Shown: positions 43,951 through 53,864 of the stretch, one piece after another
Numbering within the stretch: position 1 is the stretch's first letter
Layout: the number at the start of each line of letters is the position of its first letter
Source: an uncultured Lachnospiraceae bacterium
GTDB lineage: Bacteria > Bacillota > Clostridia > Lachnospirales > Lachnospiraceae
Assembly (NCBI GenBank): GCA_934339135.1
Contig: CAKRHP010000006.1
Coordinates: 98,799 to 162,798, forward strand
Direction: 5' to 3'
Length of the DNA: 64,000 nt
Program-made: the position numbers and the translations under genes
Notes under the pieces: generated by a model
The model's database searches: none
Told to the model about the DNA's origin: nothing
Seen by the model: the letters and a program-made list of their open reading frames with translations, nothing else

Positions 43951-45120
43951 CTACACCAACAGTGCATAATATTCCCACGGCCAGATCACCTGATCGAAAC
44001 AATTTTCCATATACTCCCAGATATCATCATCCGCATACCCCATCATCCGAAAAATAACGCAGACACTTTCCCTTAATTTTTCATAGGTTATCTCTCCGGT
44101 ATTCCCCTGCAGAAATAACACCTGCAAAAGTACAGCATACTCCATTGCCATCCATTCTAATTTCACAAGCATATCCAGTACATGCTCTGTGCCCGGCGTG
44201 ATAACAGCCGATGATATTTCCTCGGCAAACAGCTTCCGCAGGTGTTCTTTCCAAGGTGCAAGTTTTGGCTCAAACTCACTCCAATATTCTATTTTCCGAC
44301 AATCCAATTTCTCAGCCTCTTTGGCAAGGGGCACCAGAAAATCTGCATAAATCTTTTGTTTTCGATATATCTCCGAAATATCTAAAAATAATAGATTATA
44401 TTCCTCCAGACGGTCTTCTGTCATTTGATCATTTGTTCCAATGGCTTCCCGGATTTTCTGAATATTCGTTACATTTTTATAATGCATAAATTCCTTCTCA
44501 AGAATTCCTTTTTGTTCTAATTCATAAAGATCTACTGCGATCAAAAAACAAATTTCCAGCGCTGTATTTAACGGAATCTTTCTGTCATTTACAATCTCCA
44601 AAAACCAGTCTCTGATCTCAAAAAGTATCGGATTTAATTCACAAATTTCTTCATTTGGAGCCTCTTCTTTCACTTTCTGTCCACGAATTTCCTGTCCGTG
44701 AATTTCCTTTTCCTGAATTTTATTTCCCTGAATTTCTCTTTCCTGAATATGAAAGTCATCCTGCTTCCACATCAGATCCAGTACCGCCGGACATCCCGGT
44801 GTCAGACACCGTTCTATTCTGCCGTTATACCTGTGTTCTTCCCTTGGAAAAGTCTGACAGGTATGAGAGATTTCCTGATCTCCGGCTTTTAATACAATTT
44901 TGCATAATTTTTCTTCATTAAGAAATGGACACATACCGTCCTTTTTTAGTCGAATAACATACCCCTCTTCAACCTCTTTTACCTGCTTTTTCCAGTCCTG
45001 CGGCCAGCGAAGAATCGTCTCGTCGTCCACTGCAATACGCCACTGCATACAACAGGTCATAGGACATGCCGATGCGGTACATTGAAATTTGTCATAATAA
45101 TCCGGCTGGTATAATGTCAT
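43951..45120 (-). CDS. FliB-family lysine N-methylase-like protein
   Basis: The 389-residue protein starts TLYQPDYYDKFQC and has the Cys pattern C-x3-C-x3-CC (CTASACPMTCC), then CPFLNEEKLCKI and CLTPGCP. These are typical of FliB flagellin-lysine methylases and likely hold an Fe-S cluster. An insert at about 150-180 repeats short Gln/Glu/Lys/Gly units (QGNKIQEKEIHGQEIRGQ). The ATG at 45120 follows AAGGGG. No flagellar gene is in the window, so flagellin may not be the substrate. Confidence 0.82.
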   Translation of the reverse strand: MTLYQPDYYDKFQCTASACPMTCCMQWRIAVDDETILRWPQDWKKQVKEVEEGYVIRLKKDGMCPFLNEEKLCKIVLKAGDQEISHTCQTFPREEHRYNGRIERCLTPGCPAVLDLMWKQDDFHIQEREIQGNKIQEKEIHGQEIRGQKVKEEAPNEEICELNPILFEIRDWFLEIVNDRKIPLNTALEICFLIAVDLYELEQKGILEKEFMHYKNVTNIQKIREAIGTNDQMTEDRLEEYNLLFLDISEIYRKQKIYADFLVPLAKEAEKLDCRKIEYWSEFEPKLAPWKEHLRKLFAEEISSAVITPGTEHVLDMLVKLEWMAMEYAVLLQVLFLQGNTGEITYEKLRESVCVIFRMMGYADDDIWEYMENCFDQVIWPWEYYALLV

Positions 45121-45166
45121 TTTTTTCCCCTTTTCCATATTCCTCCCCGAAGCATATTTTCTTGTA

Positions 45167-46150
45167 TCACAAAATCTGCGGCCACTTTTCCTGAATAAGT
45201 TTTGTAAAATGCGAACGTACCACATGGTAAACCATTTCTTCACGGGTGTTCATTTTTTCATCTGCTGCAAAACCGCCAGCCATCGTTGCATGGCCACCAC
45301 CATTTCCCCATTCCTTCAATCCTTCATGGGCAAGTATTCCCGCATTCACATCCTCTCTCTCACTTCGAAAACTAAATTTGTAGCCACCTCGTCTTCTGGC
45401 ATACAGCACAACCACTTCCACCTCCTGTAATGCCAAAATAAAATCACTTAATATCGCGACAAGCGCATCGGGACATTCATAATCTAAATAGGAAAATCCA
45501 ACCGTTCCATAAATTTTAACATTGTTGATCGCTGTTCCATATGCCTGCAGATCATCCAGCTCCATATTATTCGACTCTAATTTTTTAAGGAGTTCCTGAT
45601 CAATAAACTCAAACAAATAGCCATACATTTCTATATCAAATGCTGTAACTCCCCGGCTAAACTGCAGCGTATCCATCTTGATTCCATACAGCAATGCCGT
45701 CGCCACCTTTCTATTTGGCGTAATTCCCAGCATTTTATAATATCCGGCAACAATGGAAGCACAAGCGCCTGTAATTCTTATATCCGAATACTCATATTCT
45801 ACTGATACAAATGTAGGATGATGATCCACAACAGCCAGTTCTGCTCCGATCAAATCCGTTGTATTGCCATTATTTTTCTGACAATCCACCAAAATAATCA
45901 TGTCCTCTTCTGTCATTTCATTCTCAATTTCATCGTGAGCGCTCATAGGTTCATCCAACAGTTCAAGCATTTTGGTGCTGCTTAATTTATCAATCACTCC
46001 CTCATAACAAAGCTTTGACGAAATTCCTTTTGCCTCCAGAAGCTTTTGCATTCCAAATGCAGATGCAATGGCATCCGGATCCGGAAAATTATGCGTCTGG
46101 ATCCACACCACTTTGTCTTTACACAAGTCAAACAGATCATTTATATACAT
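45167..46150 (-). CDS. DHH-family phosphoesterase (NrnA-like)
   Basis: The 327-residue protein has the DHH domain (NFPDPDAIASAFG, ILVDCQKN, VVDHHPTF) and the C-terminal DHHA1 motif (GNGGGHATMAGGF). These enzymes cut nanoRNA, pAp or cyclic dinucleotide products using Mn. Order and length fit NrnA-type proteins, though the first motif is DPDAI, not DGDAI. GGAAAGG precedes the ATG. Confidence 0.88.
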   Translation of the reverse strand: MYINDLFDLCKDKVVWIQTHNFPDPDAIASAFGMQKLLEAKGISSKLCYEGVIDKLSSTKMLELLDEPMSAHDEIENEMTEEDMIILVDCQKNNGNTTDLIGAELAVVDHHPTFVSVEYEYSDIRITGACASIVAGYYKMLGITPNRKVATALLYGIKMDTLQFSRGVTAFDIEMYGYLFEFIDQELLKKLESNNMELDDLQAYGTAINNVKIYGTVGFSYLDYECPDALVAILSDFILALQEVEVVVLYARRRGGYKFSFRSEREDVNAGILAHEGLKEWGNGGGHATMAGGFAADEKMNTREEMVYHVVRSHFTKLIQEKWPQIL

Positions 46151-46219
46151 GGTATCTCTTCCTTTCCCAACTTTCCATACTCTTGTCGCTCATCTGGTTC
46201 CTCGTTATATTAATATCCC

Positions 46220-48118
46220 CTATTTAAAAACCATCTGCATATAGTTATAAAGATAAATCTCCACACTACTCTCATCATGTCCCGTTCCATCAAACAGCTG
46301 CCAGACATGATCCACTTTATTTTTATTTAACAGATCATGCAACTGCGAAGGGGTATCTTCAACGGCACTATCTTCCCTGGCTCCTGCCAGATATAACAAA
46401 TACGGTGCTCCACTATTTTTATCAAATTTCAGTTCATCCTCTTTCAGCTGGCCCGGATGTTGTGAAGTATCCGTGCCGGGAACTAATCCGGGTGCCGGAC
46501 ATACCGCTCCCACATAACCAAATTGTTCCGGATGCTGAATACCAATATATAATGCTTCCCTGCCTCCCATGGAGAATCCCGCAATTGCCGTATTTTCTTT
46601 TTCTTTTGAAACAGAAAATGTCTTTTCCACAAATGGCATAACGTCCTGTTCCAGATCGTTAATAAAATTGTCATATGCCAGTGAATTTTCTAAATTCATT
46701 TCTGTGCATACCTCATTTTTCTTGCTGCAGAAAATATATGGACAAACAACGATCATTTCCTTTGTCAAACCTTTTGCCATTATATTTCCCAAAATCATTT
46801 TCAGATCCATGCGATCCTTCAGCCAGTTTTCATCATCATAATATCCATGTAGCAGATAAAGTACCGGATATGTTTTTTCTTTGTCATAATAAGCCGGCAA
46901 AAGTACATTCATTTTTGTCTTTCTTTCGGCTGTCCGGGAATAATAGGATTTTGTAACCCATTTCCCGTACTCTGTATTGGCATCCCTTTTTTTCATCTTC
47001 TCCGGAAACTTTTCACTTAAAATACTTTGCGCCCATTTCATTTTATAGTCCTCTGTCTTTTCAAAGAACTGCGGCAACCCATTATATATCATTGTGCATA
47101 CCGTGTTGACATCGTGACCTCCATCCTTCCATACACCATAATAAAAATTCCCGTCTGAAAAATCCTCTGTATAACGGAATATTTTACTTTGTTTTTTTAT
47201 CTCCTTCAGCACAGATGTCATCCCATCATGAGCAATATCTGTCTTGCCTCCGCATCCGGCAAACAGCCGAAAATCATTCCAGGATAATTTTTGCTTTTCC
47301 ACGCTTTCCGCAAGTTCTTCGCTGTTACATGCCCACGGCTGCCCACTGATCGGCATAAAAAATCCGACCTCTTTTAAACAATGACGAAAGACATTCCACG
47401 TCGTAACCGCTCCCATAGAAAAGCCGCCAAAGCCTCTGCTTAATCTTGTTTTTTCTTCTGTCTCCTGAACAGACAAAGCTTCCTGTTCTTTCCCGGTTTG
47501 CTCCCCGCAAAGCGTTTTATACGCCGTAGCATATTTTCCCTCTAATGCCGGGATCAGGTCATTTACCAATTCCTGATAAAACACATCTACACAGCTTGCA
47601 TCATCCTGACAATATGTATTTTTATACGTGGGTGTACAGACAATACATGGTTCCAGATCCCCTCCTGCAATCATGTGATCCAAAATGCCTCCCAAAAAGC
47701 TATTGATGGTTTTGGTGGTATCTCCAAAGTACCAGGTTTCGTCATCTCCCCCACCATGCATCAAATAAAACACGGGATATTCCTTTGTTTCATCATAACC
47801 AAACGGCAGATAAACTTTCGCCTTTTTGGTACATTCCCCACCACTTCCCGTATAATCCGGGGCGGTATACTCTAAAGTTTCTATCATTCCCCGCCGGTCG
47901 CAGTCCTGAATATATCCCATGGGAACATCTTCTATCTCATTCTTTTTATATCCCATTTTTTTGCTGTCATTTAATATTGATGACGTTTGTGTCGATTTCT
48001 TTGTGTTTTTCTCTGCTTTATCTGCCCTTTTGTTCTGATCTGCAGTACAGCCGGACAACACGGTACAGCTGCATAACGCCACGATCAGTATTCGGTTTAG
48101 AATGCTTTTTCGATTCAT
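46220..48118 (-). CDS. lipoprotein with two tandem esterase (alpha/beta-hydrolase) domains
   Basis: The 632-residue protein has a lipoprotein signal with lipobox LSGC (about residue 20) and two esterase-D/feruloyl-esterase-type domains. Domain 1 (about 65-370) has YPVFYLMHGGGDDETW, nucleophile GGFSMGA and a late His in KDGGHDV. Domain 2 (about 385-630) has YPVLYLLHGYYDDENW, GFSMGGREAL and GTGHDESS. Both catalytic Ser and His appear to be kept. It would act on the cell surface on acylated carbohydrates or similar esters, but no substrate-binding module or polysaccharide locus is near. AAGGAAAGG precedes the ATG. Confidence 0.87.
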   Translation of the reverse strand: MNRKSILNRILIVALCSCTVLSGCTADQNKRADKAEKNTKKSTQTSSILNDSKKMGYKKNEIEDVPMGYIQDCDRRGMIETLEYTAPDYTGSGGECTKKAKVYLPFGYDETKEYPVFYLMHGGGDDETWYFGDTTKTINSFLGGILDHMIAGGDLEPCIVCTPTYKNTYCQDDASCVDVFYQELVNDLIPALEGKYATAYKTLCGEQTGKEQEALSVQETEEKTRLSRGFGGFSMGAVTTWNVFRHCLKEVGFFMPISGQPWACNSEELAESVEKQKLSWNDFRLFAGCGGKTDIAHDGMTSVLKEIKKQSKIFRYTEDFSDGNFYYGVWKDGGHDVNTVCTMIYNGLPQFFEKTEDYKMKWAQSILSEKFPEKMKKRDANTEYGKWVTKSYYSRTAERKTKMNVLLPAYYDKEKTYPVLYLLHGYYDDENWLKDRMDLKMILGNIMAKGLTKEMIVVCPYIFCSKKNEVCTEMNLENSLAYDNFINDLEQDVMPFVEKTFSVSKEKENTAIAGFSMGGREALYIGIQHPEQFGYVGAVCPAPGLVPGTDTSQHPGQLKEDELKFDKNSGAPYLLYLAGAREDSAVEDTPSQLHDLLNKNKVDHVWQLFDGTGHDESSVEIYLYNYMQMVFK

Positions 48119-48119
48119 T

Positions 48120-48893
48120 TTATCCTTTCCTTGAAACAGCAACGATTTGACGCTGTCCATTCTGAACGACCACTACCTTTTTGTTACTCCTCCAACGAAT
48201 GGAATCAATCGTATCTGACTTGATCTTTTGACTTTTTACTTTGGTGTACTTATTTCCTCTTTTTTCTAAAATAACAACTTGCAGATGTTGCGTTTCAGTA
48301 TCATCTGCATATTTTCCCACAACCATTGCAATATCATTATTTTTATGGTTCAGAACAATATCCCAAATGCACTGATTCTTTTTCGTTTGATATACCAGTT
48401 TATCTTTATAATTAACAATCTTATCTCTGCCTAAATTCCGCGGAGCAGATTCTACATAAACAAAGGATTTCAAAGTGTTACCAAACGAGTATTTTGAACA
48501 ATATTTTTCCATGATTAATTTTTTCGTTGATACATCATAAACACTCGCACATCCTATGTATGGGCTTACATGGGAATACACAATGATTGTCTGATCGTCA
48601 AACCATTCCATTGACATGATCCCTGATGCTAAATGCGGTTCCACCAAGATCTTTTTTACCTTGTCTATCTTTCGGTCCTGAACATACACAACATTACTCT
48701 CATCTCCACGAACATATGCTTTATAACTTCCCTCTGTAGACTTGGCAGACAAAACATATTGCGACTCTGTCTGTTTCATCTGTGTTACATAGGCTGCATT
48801 CGCTTTGTCAGTTGTATTTTTTCCTGTAACCAACGTTGTTGCTGTTAAAATAATACAAATCCCCGTTATTGTATATATGATATTCTTTTTCAT
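48120..48893 (-). CDS. exported WD40/propeller-like protein, unknown function
   Basis: The 257-residue protein has an N-terminal signal or anchor helix (about 4-22) and a series of beta strands, with motifs such as MSMEWFDDQTIIVYSHV and DSIRWRSNKKVVVVQNG that resemble partial beta-propeller blades. ACAGGAGG precedes the ATG. Its stop is one base before the esterase start, so the two genes are tightly coupled and may form a surface pair. Confidence 0.72.
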   Translation of the reverse strand: MKKNIIYTITGICIILTATTLVTGKNTTDKANAAYVTQMKQTESQYVLSAKSTEGSYKAYVRGDESNVVYVQDRKIDKVKKILVEPHLASGIMSMEWFDDQTIIVYSHVSPYIGCASVYDVSTKKLIMEKYCSKYSFGNTLKSFVYVESAPRNLGRDKIVNYKDKLVYQTKKNQCIWDIVLNHKNNDIAMVVGKYADDTETQHLQVVILEKRGNKYTKVKSQKIKSDTIDSIRWRSNKKVVVVQNGQRQIVAVSRKG

Positions 48894-48980
48894 GTTTCCT
48901 CCTGTGTTTCGCTTTGCTATTTTTAATATCACTTAACTATGAATATGAAGTTTTGATGTTTTCTATCAAAATACTCACAT

Positions 48981-49202
48981 TTATGCCGCCTCATTGTAAT
49001 CTAAGATAAAAATTTTGCTGGCAATATGCTCTAATTTTTCTAAAATATCATCAATTTTTTCAAGCACAGATGCCTTATAGAAAACTTCTCCGCATTGACT
49101 ACATTTATAGCATGGTACATTTTCAATAATTACATAGCAACTACTAAGCTTAACAAAATATGAGTTTGTATCTTCTTCCATTTTGCAACTTAAACATTTC
49201 AT
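48981..49202 (-). CDS. YgiT-type zinc-finger antitoxin (orphan)
   Basis: This 73-residue protein has two CxxC knuckles (CLSC near the start and CSQCGEVFY) as in MqsA/YgiT N-terminal domains, followed by a helix (VLEKIDDILEKLEHIA). Such proteins normally follow a DUF4258-type toxin. Here only the 3' end of that toxin gene is left directly upstream, so the antitoxin has lost its partner. Confidence 0.8.
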   Translation of the reverse strand: MKCLSCKMEEDTNSYFVKLSSCYVIIENVPCYKCSQCGEVFYKASVLEKIDDILEKLEHIASKIFILDYNEAA

Positions 49203-49205
49203 AAT

Positions 49206-49269
49206 TCATTGCCCCTTTCTCTTTTTCAAATCATCTGACCATTTATCTTTATCGGGACAATTAAGCTTC
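49206..49269 (-). pseudogene. 3' scar of a DUF4258-type toxin gene
   Basis: The minus strand reads NCPDKDKWSDDLKKRKGQ-stop, ending in a TGA 3 bases before the antitoxin ATG. The KWSDDxKxRK ending is one I associate with clostridial DUF4258 proteins. Upstream of it the frame runs into the end of the NUDIX gene, marking a deletion or insertion junction near 49262. Confidence 0.6.
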
Positions 49270-49752
49270 TGGCATCTTAATAAAATTTATTTTTTCTCCA
49301 TCAGCAACTCCACCATATAAATTATTATTACTACAACCAATTTTCAAATAATGGTCAATCACATGCTTCGATGTAAACGGCATTTCCAAAGAGCTCAATT
49401 CCGATAAATGAAACCATCGACTGATTCCTTCATTGGAATTCAAAGTCATATCAACTTCATCTTTAAGCTTCGCAAAAAAATAATAATTTTGACTAATTTC
49501 CTCTTTACATCTCCGCAAGGTCACATAGCGCAACTGAAGTTCATATATGTCATCCAGAGTAAGCCCAATTTCCTCTTGCATCTCTCTCACCACACATGCT
49601 CTTGCATCATTTAATTCTTCCTGCTCAAAATGACCTCCTGCAGACCCCACCCACATATCATGAACCACTCTGCTTCCTTGACGATACAAAAGCAGTACTT
49701 TATCATCTTTGAATATATACAAAGAAGTCATATTTCTTAATTTCCCATCCAT
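49261..49752 (-). CDS. NUDIX hydrolase
   Basis: The 163-residue protein carries the Nudix box G-x5-E-x7-REMQEEIG (GGHFEQEELNDARACVVREM then QEEIG), the Mg-binding core that hydrolyses nucleoside diphosphate-linked compounds. The substrate is not predictable. The ATG at 49752 is preferred because GGAG lies eight bases upstream. Its 3' end coincides with the toxin scar, so it may have arrived with that rearrangement. Confidence 0.87.
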   Translation of the reverse strand: MDGKLRNMTSLYIFKDDKVLLLYRQGSRVVHDMWVGSAGGHFEQEELNDARACVVREMQEEIGLTLDDIYELQLRYVTLRRCKEEISQNYYFFAKLKDEVDMTLNSNEGISRWFHLSELSSLEMPFTSKHVIDHYLKIGCSNNNLYGGVADGEKINFIKMPEA

Positions 49753-49911
49753 TCTCATTTCTCCGTTTCAATGTTTCTATAAACGATCACTATCTGTTTC
49801 ACATATGCGTCTACAACAACTAATTATTATCAATTATATCATAAATTCGCAACGCAAGGGAACTTGTTCGCTTGCGCAGAATTTATGCCTATTTTCCTAT
49901 TTTCTTTCGGA

Positions 49912-50127
49912 TCAGTATTCCTTTTCTATTTCTTCATCAATACCGTACATTTTCTGAAATGCCTCAAGATCCGCCGGACTTTTTATCAACATCACTTCTT
50001 CTATCCTGCCTGTATGGATATCCTTAAATCCGGCAACCTGTTCTCCGTTGCAGATACTTGCCCTGATCACCGGCTTTTTATTTTCTTTATCATATGTCCT
50101 TGTTGCTATCTTTTTCCTGAATAACAT
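49912..50127 (-). CDS. small soluble protein, unknown function
   Basis: This 71-residue protein starts MLFRKKIATRTYDKENKKPV and has a short beta-rich body (ASICNGEQVAGFKDIHTG, EVMLIKSP) and an acidic end. The ATG at 50127 follows AAGGTGA; the start overlaps the end of nothing but lies 19 bases after the ABC gene, so it is likely the last gene of the exporter operon. No function is recognised. Confidence 0.6.
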   Translation of the reverse strand: MLFRKKIATRTYDKENKKPVIRASICNGEQVAGFKDIHTGRIEEVMLIKSPADLEAFQKMYGIDEEIEKEY

Positions 50128-50146
50128 TTCTATGATCACCTTCATC

Positions 50147-52015
50147 CTATTGATAATTTTGTGCCTGTGCATTCCACATCATTGCATAAATTCCATCTCT
50201 GGCTATCAGCTCTTCATGCTTTCCCTGTTCCTGCACCTGTCCATCTTTTAGTACAATGATCCGTTCACAGAACCGGCAGCTTGACATTCTATGTGATATA
50301 TAAACAGCCATTCTATCCTGGATCAAACGATCAAAACCTGAATAAATCTCATACTCCGCCATAGGATCTAATGCACTGGTTGGTTCATCCAGAATAATAA
50401 ATGGTGCATTCTTATACAACGCTCGCGCAATGGCAATTTTCTGTGCTTCGCCGCCGGAAACTTCAACACCTTTTATACCAACATTATACAACGGATTGTG
50501 GATTCCCTGTTCCATTTTACGGACACGTTCCCAAATACCGGCTTTCTCCAAAACCTCTTCTATTTTCTTTTCATCATATTCCTCACTTGCCGCAACATTT
50601 TCGGCCACCGTCATAGCGAACAGCTTGAAGTCCTGAAATACCACACCAAACATTGCCAGATATTCTTCATAATCGTATTCACGAATATCAATTCCATTTA
50701 ACAAAATCCGCCCCTGTGTCGGTTCATACAATCTGCATAACAGTAAGATCAGGGTTGTTTTTCCAGCACCATTTGGCCCCACCAGAGCAATTTTTTCTCC
50801 ATAATGAAATGTAAGATTAATATGCTTCAGACTATCCTTTTTACCTCCGGGATATTGAAAACTTACATCCTCAAAGGTAATCACCAGCTCCTGTGGTTTC
50901 AGGTCTGCCGTGGACTGATCCCCTGCCATTTTGTGATTTGGCAGCTGCAGATATTCATAATAATGGTGTAAATACTGCATATTGAGCAACACTGTTTCAA
51001 AATGGTCCACCATATACTGACAGGCACCTCCCAGTGCTGTCAGTGCCGATACATATTTAACAACTTCCGCTCCTGTGATCATTCCATTGACACCTCTGAC
51101 ACCGATCACCGTATAGGAAATCACCAGAAGCAATGCCTGCACAATCAGGTAACGGATTTTGATTTTTTCCTGAATATCCAGCTTTCGAACCTGAATGTCA
51201 CATTTTTCATTCCATACTCCGGTCATGTCGCGAAGCAGTAAATCCTTTAAAGCATACAGACGAATCTCCTTCCCTGTCGCGTATTTGCTAAGGATTTCCC
51301 GATAAAAATAATCATCCTTGCGAATCGCGTCCAGACTTTCCTCATATATTTCGTACTGCTTTTTGTTGCCTCTCTTGGATATCCACATAAAAAGGAACAT
51401 GGAACACAAATTCAACAGAAAAATAAGGTATATGATCCACTTCGAGTTTAGGATCTGCATTGCACCATTTCCAACCAGATACTGTTTCTTTGTTAATATC
51501 GGGACAAGTACGATAAATGCATAAAAGATGGAGGCAGCATCGCCAATCAGCACTCCCAATTTATCCGAAAACCAATAAATGCCACCGCTCTCTTTCTCCC
51601 CTTCTAATGCTGCGGTCAAAAGCTGCATACTTTCCTGCGATTCCAGTTCCTGATAATCCAGACTTGCCGCTTTCCCCGAAATATCTGCCTTGATCCGATA
51701 ACGGATGCTATCCCGCATAGCGTTTCCTGCCTTGTCCAAAATATGGTACAGAAGCGTCATAACGAAAGTAATTCCCAAAAGCTGATAAACCAGACTCATA
51801 ATGTTACTTTTTGCATCTTGTGCCACCAATGCATTTAAGATATCACATCCATATACGATCCCCACATAAGGCAGCCCCGCCATAATAATGTTTTTCCCCA
51901 GATTACACGGCAGAATCCATTTGCATAATCTATGATTGATTCCAATGACATGCATAAATTTCTTCAAAATTTTTCCCGCAGATTCTTTTTCATTACTGAT
52001 CGCATTCTTACTCAT
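50147..52015 (-). CDS. ABC half-exporter (membrane plus ATPase)
   Basis: The 622-residue protein has six membrane helices (about 35-330) and a C-terminal ATPase with Walker A GPNGAGKTT, signature VSGGEAQK and Walker B FIILDEPTSALD, then the switch His in YISHRMSS. It overlaps the upstream half-exporter by 8 bases, and the two probably form a heterodimer. No bacteriocin precursor, peptidase domain or modification enzyme is nearby, so the cargo is unknown. Confidence 0.92.
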   Translation of the reverse strand: MSKNAISNEKESAGKILKKFMHVIGINHRLCKWILPCNLGKNIIMAGLPYVGIVYGCDILNALVAQDAKSNIMSLVYQLLGITFVMTLLYHILDKAGNAMRDSIRYRIKADISGKAASLDYQELESQESMQLLTAALEGEKESGGIYWFSDKLGVLIGDAASIFYAFIVLVPILTKKQYLVGNGAMQILNSKWIIYLIFLLNLCSMFLFMWISKRGNKKQYEIYEESLDAIRKDDYFYREILSKYATGKEIRLYALKDLLLRDMTGVWNEKCDIQVRKLDIQEKIKIRYLIVQALLLVISYTVIGVRGVNGMITGAEVVKYVSALTALGGACQYMVDHFETVLLNMQYLHHYYEYLQLPNHKMAGDQSTADLKPQELVITFEDVSFQYPGGKKDSLKHINLTFHYGEKIALVGPNGAGKTTLILLLCRLYEPTQGRILLNGIDIREYDYEEYLAMFGVVFQDFKLFAMTVAENVAASEEYDEKKIEEVLEKAGIWERVRKMEQGIHNPLYNVGIKGVEVSGGEAQKIAIARALYKNAPFIILDEPTSALDPMAEYEIYSGFDRLIQDRMAVYISHRMSSCRFCERIIVLKDGQVQEQGKHEELIARDGIYAMMWNAQAQNYQ

Positions 52016-53864
52016 CAGAATCACCACCTTTCTCGTTGTAATACTGACTTTGTATCTCAAACATTCTGGCATATGCACCGTTTTCTTTCATCAATTCTTC
52101 GTGGGTACCATCCTCTTTCACCTGACCATTTTCGTAATAAATAATGCGGTCACAGAATTTGGTACTGGCCAGACGATGGGAAATAAAAATCGTCGTTTTT
52201 CCCTGTGATAACCGGTGATACTGCTCGTAAACCGCCGTTTCCGCCAACGGATCCAGTGCACTGGTCGGCTCATCCAGCAATAAAAGCGGCGCATCCTTAT
52301 ATAAGGCTCGTGCCAGTAATATACGCTGCAATTCTCCTCCGGAAAACGATACACCATCCTTATCCAAAAAGTTGGTGACAGCCGTCTTTTCTTTTTTAGG
52401 CAAAGAATAGATCTTATCCTCAATATCCGCAAGCTGCATTGCCTGTTGCAGCTTCTGCTCGTCAATATTTTCCTGTTTTTCGCAGGCAATGTTTTCTGCT
52501 ACCGAAGTGGCCATCACCATCATATCCTGAAATACCGCCCCCACTAACTTACGGTACTCTGTCTCCGGATAATCAGAAATTTCTCTGCCATTAATAAAAA
52601 TCCGTCCTTTATTAGGATGATAAAAACCACATAAAAGTTTCACTAAGGTAGTCTTTCCAGCTCCATTTACGCCCACCAGTGCAATATTTTCTCCTGCCCT
52701 CACCTTGAGATTCAGATTATGTATCACATCATGTTCTGCACCGGGATAACGAAAACATACATTTTGGAATTCAAGAGTGACACCTTTCTCTGTTTTATCT
52801 GTCCCATTTTTGGTACATATTGTTTTTGATTTCTTCTCTGAATCCGGCAATTCCATAAAACTGCGATAATCGTTAATCCCCCAGTTACAACGGATCATCT
52901 CACTGTTGGCGTGCACAAAGCCGTCTCCCATATTGCCACCATTTAACCAGCCCGCAAATCCGGTAATAATTCCCAGATAAAATGTAAACGTGGTGGCATT
53001 TAATTCTCCCACCAGGAACTGGTTCACCAACACTGTATACGCAATGATGTCCCGCACAAGCGACCAGATCGTGTCCGAAAGGTGCGGCAGAAAATAATAC
53101 ATTTCCACACGTTTCCATACCTTCATCCGCCTCTGAACCAGCGTCTTCATAACATCTACAAACCACTTTTCCATCCGGTACAGACGAATATCTTTACCAT
53201 CTGTAGCCGATGTACTTCTCTGGAAAAAATATTCCACTCTGGAATCCGTTTCCCAGATGGTATTTCTGTATTTCCGGTAACCCCGGAGAGCAATTTTTCT
53301 TTCGATCATCACATTCATAATACTCATAACCGCAAAAACCGGCAGAACCCACGGGCATCGCGGAATCAGTATGATCGTATATACAACAATCCCCAACAGA
53401 TTAAATGCAAAGGGGGTAAACATGTCCATAATACGGCTCCAGCCATTCCATTCCACAGAATAACTATATTTTGCACCATCCGCCAATCGTTTTCCTTCTG
53501 CACTCTCCAGAATTTGATAATCCACTGTCATAATTTTACGGATCACTTTCTTCTGGACAGACTGGAACAGCACCTTATAATTTTTCTTTTTTATCAAAAA
53601 ATCATACTTCGTAGAAATGATTCCCATGATCATATTTCCGAGCACAAGCACAAGCATTATGCCAAAAAAGGTTAAAAAATCTGCCCTTTTTTCAACCAAA
53701 CTGATCGCAACACTTGGAATGACCGCTGCGATAAACGGAGCCAGAAATCCTGCTACTGACCGTACTGCAATATACCATGGATACTTATGGTCGAAGCTGT
53801 ACATCTCATGAAACACAAACTTCCAATTATTTAAAATCGGATATTCCTTATTCATTTTTTCCAT
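52008..53864 (-). CDS. ABC half-exporter (membrane plus ATPase)
   Basis: The 618-residue partner has about six membrane helices and an ATPase with Walker A GVNGAGKTT, signature FSGGELQR, Walker B LLLLDEPTSALD and switch His in FISHRLAS. All catalytic motifs are intact in both halves, so both sites should hydrolyse ATP. The ATG at 53864 lies 13 bases after AAAGGG. A promoter is seen at 53981-54009. Confidence 0.92.
   Translation of the reverse strand: MEKMNKEYPILNNWKFVFHEMYSFDHKYPWYIAVRSVAGFLAPFIAAVIPSVAISLVEKRADFLTFFGIMLVLVLGNMIMGIISTKYDFLIKKKNYKVLFQSVQKKVIRKIMTVDYQILESAEGKRLADGAKYSYSVEWNGWSRIMDMFTPFAFNLLGIVVYTIILIPRCPWVLPVFAVMSIMNVMIERKIALRGYRKYRNTIWETDSRVEYFFQRSTSATDGKDIRLYRMEKWFVDVMKTLVQRRMKVWKRVEMYYFLPHLSDTIWSLVRDIIAYTVLVNQFLVGELNATTFTFYLGIITGFAGWLNGGNMGDGFVHANSEMIRCNWGINDYRSFMELPDSEKKSKTICTKNGTDKTEKGVTLEFQNVCFRYPGAEHDVIHNLNLKVRAGENIALVGVNGAGKTTLVKLLCGFYHPNKGRIFINGREISDYPETEYRKLVGAVFQDMMVMATSVAENIACEKQENIDEQKLQQAMQLADIEDKIYSLPKKEKTAVTNFLDKDGVSFSGGELQRILLARALYKDAPLLLLDEPTSALDPLAETAVYEQYHRLSQGKTTIFISHRLASTKFCDRIIYYENGQVKEDGTHEELMKENGAYARMFEIQSQYYNEKGGDSDE

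Noticed and set aside
50147..53864. Bacteriocin export locus
   Set aside because: No leader-peptide precursor, C39 peptidase domain, modification or immunity gene was found around the ABC half-exporters.
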